A DNA stretch of 9,858 nt from an uncultured Clostridiaceae bacterium (GTDB taxonomy: Bacteria; Bacillota; Clostridia; TANB77; CAG-508): positions 1 to 9,858 of the forward strand of contig CAJKDR010000036.1 in the NCBI GenBank assembly GCA_905198755.1, read 5' to 3'. This document shows, piece after piece, positions 6,769 through 9,858 of the stretch. How positions within the stretch are numbered: position 1 is the first letter of the stretch; the number at the start of each line of letters is the position of its first letter. The position numbers and the translations under genes are program-made. The notes under the pieces are model-generated. The model searched no databases. It was given only the letters and a program-made list of their open reading frames with translations, and was not told where the DNA came from.

Positions 6769-7434
6769 GTGATAACAGATTCTAAAATAAGAGAAGTTTA
6801 CACTCAAATACAGAAACAATTATTTTATATGATTCCTGAAAAGTGGGATAAAGTATATCTTTATTCCTCTGTATTAGAGCGTCCAAATCACTTAGAAACT
6901 GGAGAAATGTACTTTTATTATGTGCCCAAAGGAGTATTAAAGAAAAAGCCAGTAAATGTATATGAAATTCCTAATAAATTTAATATAGATGAAGAAGAGT
7001 ATTATAAATTAGCAGATAAGTTGTATGCAGAGATAAAAAAGTTAAGAAATATGCATATAAAATTAGGAGAAGAAAAATGGTATAGTATAGTAATATCAAT
7101 AGCAAATTTTAAATTTGATGTTGAATATAACTATGAAGACATAAATGACTCAAGATTTAATAGTTATGAAAGGCATATAATATTTAGATATAAATACTTA
7201 GGATTTCCGATTACAAGTTATACAAAAAAAGAAAAAAGAGTAATACAAGAATACTTACAAGAATGTAAGTACAATAAAGAAAAAACAAAAGTCTATACAG
7301 AACCAATGTATGAAGCACCATTTCAAACAATAAAGGCTAATAGTAGGGATAGCAATATAAGATATGTAAAAGAAGATGAAATGAAAGCTTTAGAAGACAA
7401 AAGAGATATAAAAAATCAGATATTAAAATATTAA
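6769..7434 (+). CDS. DUF600 / YezG-like protein (immunity-protein family)
   Basis: The product has 221 residues. Residues 1-165 carry the DUF600 (YezG) pattern as I recall it: MIPEKWDKVYLYSSVL (21-36), GEMYFYYVP (45-53), a hydrophobic strand run WYSIVISIANFKFDVEYNYED (104-124) and ERHIIFRYKYLG (134-145). In Bacillus subtilis YezG is the immunity protein for the LXG nuclease toxin YeeF. Residues 166-221 are a charged extension beyond the usual domain. The start is GTG at 6769, preceded by AAGGGGA (6754-6760) abutting the gpmI stop. The 14-nt gap and lack of a terminator place it in the glycolytic operon, and no LXG or polymorphic toxin gene lies nearby. Either it is an orphan immunity gene or the fold has been adopted for a housekeeping role. 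No signal peptide or membrane segment is visible. Family call from motif memory. Confidence 0.75.
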   Translation: MITDSKIREVYTQIQKQLFYMIPEKWDKVYLYSSVLERPNHLETGEMYFYYVPKGVLKKKPVNVYEIPNKFNIDEEEYYKLADKLYAEIKKLRNMHIKLGEEKWYSIVISIANFKFDVEYNYEDINDSRFNSYERHIIFRYKYLGFPITSYTKKEKRVIQEYLQECKYNKEKTKVYTEPMYEAPFQTIKANSRDSNIRYVKEDEMKALEDKRDIKNQILKY

Positions 7435-7468
7435 TTAATATATAAACAAATTGAAAGGAGCAATTAAA

Positions 7469-8161
7469 ATGATTTATTCAAAAGAAGTAGAAAATATGTG
7501 CCCAGTTGCAAAGGGAGTTGATCATGGACCAGCACCAATACCAGAAGAAGGAAAATGGGTAAAAGCAAAAGAAATTAAAGATATTTCTGGATTCACACAT
7601 GGTATAGGATGGTGTGCACCACAACAAGGAGCATGTAAATTAACATTAAATATTAAAGAAGGAATTATCCAAGAAGCATTAGTTGAAACAATAGGATGTA
7701 GCGGAATGACACATTCAGCTGCAATGGCAGGAGAAATATTAGTAGGGAAAACAATATTAGAAGCATTAAATACAGATTTAGTTTGTGATGCTATAAATAC
7801 TGCTATGAGAGAATTATTCTTACAAATAGTATATGGTAGAAGTCAATCAGCTTTCTCAGAAGGTGGATTATCAATAGGAGCAGGACTAGAAGATTTAGGA
7901 AAAGGACATAGAAGCCAAGTTGGTACAATATATAGTACAGCAATTAAAGGTCCTAGATACTTAGAATTAGCAGAAGGTTATATAACAGATATAGGTCTAG
8001 ATAAAGATAATCAAATAATTGGTTACAAATATGTTAATCTAGGAAAAATGATGGATAACATCAAAGCTGGAATAGAACCAATGGAAGCAATAGAAAAAGC
8101 TTCAGGAAAATATGGAAGATTTGATGAAGCAGTTAAAGTTATTGATCCACGTCAAGAATAA
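7469..8161 (+). CDS. NifU-like iron-sulfur cluster assembly scaffold protein (GGGtGRT partner)
   Basis: The product has 230 residues. Residues 45-140 follow the NifU_N/IscU layout: QQGACKLTLNIKEG with C56, then VETIGCSGMTHSAA with C77, and EILVGKTILEAL, equivalent to the scaffold cysteine loops and the GKT-EAL helix of IscU. The third IscU cluster cysteine (the HCS-LAE region) is not obvious; the corresponding segment reads YGRSQSAFSEGGLS (122-135). Other cysteines are C11, C49 and C106. About 90 residues after the scaffold domain (GKGHRSQ, GPRYLELAEG, then an acidic helical tail) are absent from ordinary IscU. This two-gene arrangement with a downstream GGGtGRT gene is known in anaerobic Firmicutes and Fusobacteria; its biochemical role is not established. 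The ATG at 7469 has AAGGAG (7455-7460) 8 nt ahead; a TTG at 7451 would start inside that ribosome binding site. No iscS or suf genes are adjacent. Confidence 0.85.
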   Translation: MIYSKEVENMCPVAKGVDHGPAPIPEEGKWVKAKEIKDISGFTHGIGWCAPQQGACKLTLNIKEGIIQEALVETIGCSGMTHSAAMAGEILVGKTILEALNTDLVCDAINTAMRELFLQIVYGRSQSAFSEGGLSIGAGLEDLGKGHRSQVGTIYSTAIKGPRYLELAEGYITDIGLDKDNQIIGYKYVNLGKMMDNIKAGIEPMEAIEKASGKYGRFDEAVKVIDPRQE

Positions 8162-8186
8162 AAATAAAAATTAAGGAGGAATAATA

Positions 8187-9188
8187 ATGGCAGTAACATT
8201 TGAAAGTTATGAAAGAAGAATTGATCAAATAAAACCAGTAATGGAAAAATACGGAATAAAAGATTTTGAAGATGCATTAAAAATATGTACAGATAAAGGG
8301 TTTAACCCATATGAAATAGTAAAAGGAGTTCAACCAATATGTTTTGAAAATGCAGCTTGGGCATACACATTAGGTGCAGCAATAGCAATAAAAAAAGGAT
8401 GCACAAAAGCTCATGAAGCAGCAAAAGCAATAGGAGAAGGTTTACAATCATTCTGTATACCAGGATCTGTTGCAGACGATAGAAAAGTTGGTTTAGGACA
8501 TGGTAACTTAGCTTCAATGCTATTATCAGAAGATACAAAATGCTTTGCATTTTTAGCAGGTCATGAATCTTTTGCAGCAGCAGAAGGTGCTATAGGAATT
8601 GCTAAATCTGCAAATAAAGTAAGAAAAGAACCTTTAAAAGTTATTTTAAATGGTTTAGGAAAAGATGCAGCACAAGTAATATCAAGAATAAATGGATTTA
8701 CATATGTAAAAACAGATTTTGATTTCTTTACAGGAAAAGTAAATGTAGTAGAAGAAATTGCTTATTCAGATGGTGAAAGAAGCAAAGTAAGATGCTATGG
8801 TGCAAATGATGTTAGAGAAGGAGTTGCAATAATGTGGTTAGAAGATGTTGATGTTTCTATAACAGGTAACTCAACAAACCCAACAAGATTCCAACATCCA
8901 GTAGCAGGAACATACAAAAAAGAAAGAATAGAAGCAGGTAAAAAGTATTTCTCAGTTGCGTCAGGTGGAGGAACAGGTAGAACATTACACCCAGACAATA
9001 TGGCAGCAGGACCAGCATCATATGGAATGACAGATACTATGGGAAGAATGCACTCAGATGCACAATTTGCAGGAAGTTCTTCAGTACCAGCACACGTAGA
9101 AATGATGGGATTAATAGGAATGGGTAACAACCCAATGGTAGGTGCAACAGTTGCAGTTGCAGTTGCAGTAGAAGAAGCAATGAAATAG
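8187..9188 (+). CDS. GGGtGRT family protein
   Basis: The product has 333 residues and carries the family's namesake motif GGGTGRT at residues 260-266, within SGGGTGRTLHPDNM. Flanking conserved-looking stretches are AAGPASYGMTDTMGRMHSD (273-291), GSSSVPAHVEMMGLIGMG (296-313) and an alanine/valine-rich C-terminus (VAVAVAVEEA). The N-terminal half contains small-residue-rich helices, GHGNLASMLLSED (104-116) and FLAGHESFAAAEGAIG (122-137). Six cysteines (34, 52, 72, 90, 119, 203) lie outside the Gly-rich motif. The family has no assigned function; the Gly-rich loop suggests phosphate or nucleotide binding, which is inference. AAGGAGG at 8173-8179 lies 7 nt before the ATG, only 25 nt after the NifU-like gene, so the two are almost certainly co-expressed. 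It is the last gene before the operon terminator. No signal peptide. Confidence 0.93.
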   Translation: MAVTFESYERRIDQIKPVMEKYGIKDFEDALKICTDKGFNPYEIVKGVQPICFENAAWAYTLGAAIAIKKGCTKAHEAAKAIGEGLQSFCIPGSVADDRKVGLGHGNLASMLLSEDTKCFAFLAGHESFAAAEGAIGIAKSANKVRKEPLKVILNGLGKDAAQVISRINGFTYVKTDFDFFTGKVNVVEEIAYSDGERSKVRCYGANDVREGVAIMWLEDVDVSITGNSTNPTRFQHPVAGTYKKERIEAGKKYFSVASGGGTGRTLHPDNMAAGPASYGMTDTMGRMHSDAQFAGSSSVPAHVEMMGLIGMGNNPMVGATVAVAVAVEEAMK

Positions 9189-9195
9189 AATAAAC

Positions 9196-9236
9196 AAAAA
9201 AAGATGACAATTCAAAAATGGATTGTCATCTTTTTT
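9196..9236 (+). terminator. Rho-independent terminator closing the glycolysis-GGGtGRT operon
   Basis: A 15-bp perfect stem joins the A-tract plus GATGACAAT (9197-9211) to ATTGTCATC plus a T6 run (9222-9236), with a 10-nt loop. It starts 8 nt after the GGGtGRT stop. This is the first convincing terminator downstream of 2061, which supports one long transcript from gapA onward. The A tract on the left also permits function on the opposite strand. Confidence 0.93.
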
Positions 9237-9260
9237 ATATGTGATTGTATAACAAAATGA

Positions 9261-9289
9261 TTGACAATTATAAATACCAATATTACAAT
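9261..9289 (+). promoter_or_regulatory. Near-consensus sigma-A promoter for the 110-residue membrane protein
   Basis: TTGACA (9261-9266) and TACAAT (9284-9289) are separated by exactly 17 nt, giving 11 of 12 consensus matches. The predicted start near 9296 leaves a leader of about 23 nt before the ATG at 9319. Confidence 0.7.
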
Positions 9290-9318
9290 ATAAAAAAACA
9301 AAATAATATGGAGAAAAA

Positions 9319-9651
9319 ATGAAAGAAATAAAACTAAATAGAAATAATAGATATCTGCTAATATGTTCAATAATATATGCAATATTTATAATAATAGGAG
9401 AAAGATATAAAAAAATAAATTCGTGGAAAATAATAAAAACCAATATTCCATTTGCAATATTAAAAACAATTGTAATATCAGCAATAATATATGCAATATT
9501 AGTACTAGTAAAAAAAATTTACAAAAAAATAAGAGATAGTAATAAAAAGAAAGAAAAATTCAAGAAATTAAAAAAAGCAGTTGACAATACCATATATATA
9601 CGTTATACTGAATATCGTTCTGATGAACACAAAATAATAAAACATACTTGA
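9319..9651 (+). CDS. Short two-helix membrane protein, probably the truncated N-terminus of a larger protein
   Basis: Not recognised. ATG at 9319 has GGAG at 9310-9313, 5 nt upstream, and a strong promoter. The 110-residue product has two clear hydrophobic helices, about residues 12-27 (YLLICSIIYAIFIIIG, interior) and 42-66 (centred on ILKTIVISAIIYAILVLV), joined by a short basic loop (ERYKKINSWKIIK). A strongly basic stretch follows (KKIYKKIRDSNKKKEKFKKLKK), placing the C-terminal side in the cytoplasm by the positive-inside rule. This layout resembles the beginning of large polytopic clostridial membrane proteins. The last ~22 residues (from about V88) are encoded by sequence that contains a complete tRNA promoter, so they are probably not native. 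I infer that the gene is cut near nt 9575. It might still be expressed as a small membrane protein. Confidence 0.6.
   Translation: MKEIKLNRNNRYLLICSIIYAIFIIIGERYKKINSWKIIKTNIPFAILKTIVISAIIYAILVLVKKIYKKIRDSNKKKEKFKKLKKAVDNTIYIRYTEYRSDEHKIIKHT
9581..9609 (+). promoter_or_regulatory. Promoter of tRNA-Gly, inside the 3' end of the preceding ORF
   Basis: TTGACA (9581-9586), 17-nt spacer, TATACT (9604-9609): a perfect -35 box and a one-mismatch -10 box. Transcription would begin around 9616, about 39 nt upstream of the mature tRNA 5' end, a normal distance for a tRNA leader removed by RNase P. The promoter overlaps codons 88-97 of the membrane-protein ORF. Confidence 0.8.
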
Positions 9652-9654
9652 TGT

Positions 9655-9727
9655 GCGATAGTAGTACAGTTGGTAGTACGCCACCTTGCCAAGGTGGAGG
9701 TCGCGGGTTCGAGTCCCGTCTGTCGCT
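9655..9727 (+). tRNA. tRNA-Gly (anticodon GCC)
   Basis: A complete 73-nt cloverleaf. The acceptor stem GCGATAG (9655-9661) pairs with CTGTCGC (9720-9726), including one G-U, and the discriminator is U at 9727, as expected for bacterial tRNA-Gly. The D stem is GTAC/GTAC around AGTTGGTA. The anticodon stem CCACC/GGTGG holds the loop TTGCCAA with anticodon GCC at 9688-9690, decoding GGC and GGU. The T arm is GCGGG-TTCGAGT-CCCGT. CCA is not encoded (CTG follows), so it depends on CCA-adding enzyme. Its composition is far above that of the AT-rich core, as for any tRNA. The 3' half could serve as an integrase attachment site, but no integrase or duplicated 3' end is visible here. Confidence 0.97.
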
Positions 9728-9858
9728 CTGAATTGACTATTTGTAACGTCTTTTTTGTGCTGATCAATTATGGGGGTGCGGATTTGTTACTGTGCAGAAA
9801 GGAGATTAAACTGTACTAATTTCCGAGCATGGGAAGAATCGGATTGAAATTATATGTA
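9728..9858. other. Unassigned sequence downstream of tRNA-Gly
   Basis: These 131 nt are about 37% GC by count, richer than the core. They contain a T6 run at 9751-9756 without a strong preceding stem. AAAGGAG at 9798-9804 has no start codon at proper spacing; the ATG at 9829 (frame MGRIGLKLYV, open to the window edge) is 24 nt away. A broken inverted repeat, CCGA (9823-9826) with TCGG (9839-9842), is also present. I see no second tRNA and no riboswitch I recognise. It may be the leader of a gene starting outside the window. Confidence 0.4.

Noticed and set aside
1748..8189. Identical 16-nt AGGAGGAATAATAATG at two gene starts (1748-1763 and 8174-8189)
   Set aside because: This is a strong Shine-Dalgarno plus AT-rich spacer plus ATG in both; shared sequence is explained by function and composition, not by a mobile repeat.
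9728..9775. Terminator for tRNA-Gly (AATTGA ... T6 ... TCAATT)
   Set aside because: The complementary arms enclose 24 nt and the T run lies inside the loop, so this is not a normal intrinsic terminator.
9770..9847. Short 25-codon ORF beginning ATGGGGGTGCGG
   Set aside because: No ribosome binding site and no recognisable sequence; likely chance.
1..9858. CRISPR arrays, insertion sequences, integrases, riboswitches of known class
   Set aside because: No spaced direct repeats, transposase or integrase motifs, or recognisable riboswitch cores were seen on either strand.

Overview
The window reads as a chromosomal segment of an AT-rich Bacillota, most likely an uncultured gut-type Clostridia. 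The reasons are a core at roughly 25-33% GC by eye, A-rich coding strands dominated by ATA and AGA codons, strong AGGAGG-type ribosome binding sites, consensus TTGACA/TATAAT-type promoters, and clostridial-type gene content (MtaB, the NifU-like/GGGtGRT pair). The standard code fits, with TAA, TAG and TGA all used as stops. All credible genes are on the + strand.

Layout. (1) Positions 1 to about 340 have a clearly different composition (about 41% GC by my count over 1-300). They hold the middle of an XRE/HigA-type ImmA/IrrE antitoxin-like protein that breaks off abruptly. (2) mtaB (346-1644) begins immediately at that break. It encodes the tRNA ms2t6A37 methylthiotransferase. (3) A small stand-alone transcription unit (promoter, dyad, 82-residue protein at 1761-2009, perfect-stem terminator) encodes an unrecognised protein with a triplicated FWLQDVNI-like motif. 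(4) A glycolytic operon follows: gapA, pgk, tpiA, gpmI (2137-6754). It covers consecutive steps of lower glycolysis from triose phosphates to 2-phosphoglycerate. (5) Without any visible terminator it continues into a DUF600/YezG-like gene (6769-7434), a NifU-like Fe-S scaffold gene (7469-8161) and a GGGtGRT-family gene (8187-9188). A strong terminator then closes the unit at 9196-9236. (6) A near-consensus promoter drives a short two-helix membrane protein (9319-9651) that looks truncated. (7) A textbook tRNA promoter lies inside the 3' end of that ORF and serves tRNA-Gly(GCC) at 9655-9727, followed by about 130 nt of unassigned, less AT-rich sequence.

Functional reading. GapA, Pgk, TpiA and GpmI together carry triose phosphates to 2-phosphoglycerate, yielding NADH and ATP. 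The co-transcribed NifU-like/GGGtGRT pair is a widespread but functionally unassigned couple; its placement here suggests co-expression with central carbon metabolism. The DUF600 protein resembles immunity proteins of LXG toxins, yet no toxin is present.

Main caution. Both composition breaks lie within about 350 nt of the window ends, and each truncates a gene. The core block could be a chimeric assembly flanked by unrelated sequence, or a genuinely recombined segment. The most interesting signals are the GGGtGRT pair and the DUF600 gene tethered to glycolysis, the triplicated-motif small protein, a possible RNA switch between gapA and pgk, and the two junctions.
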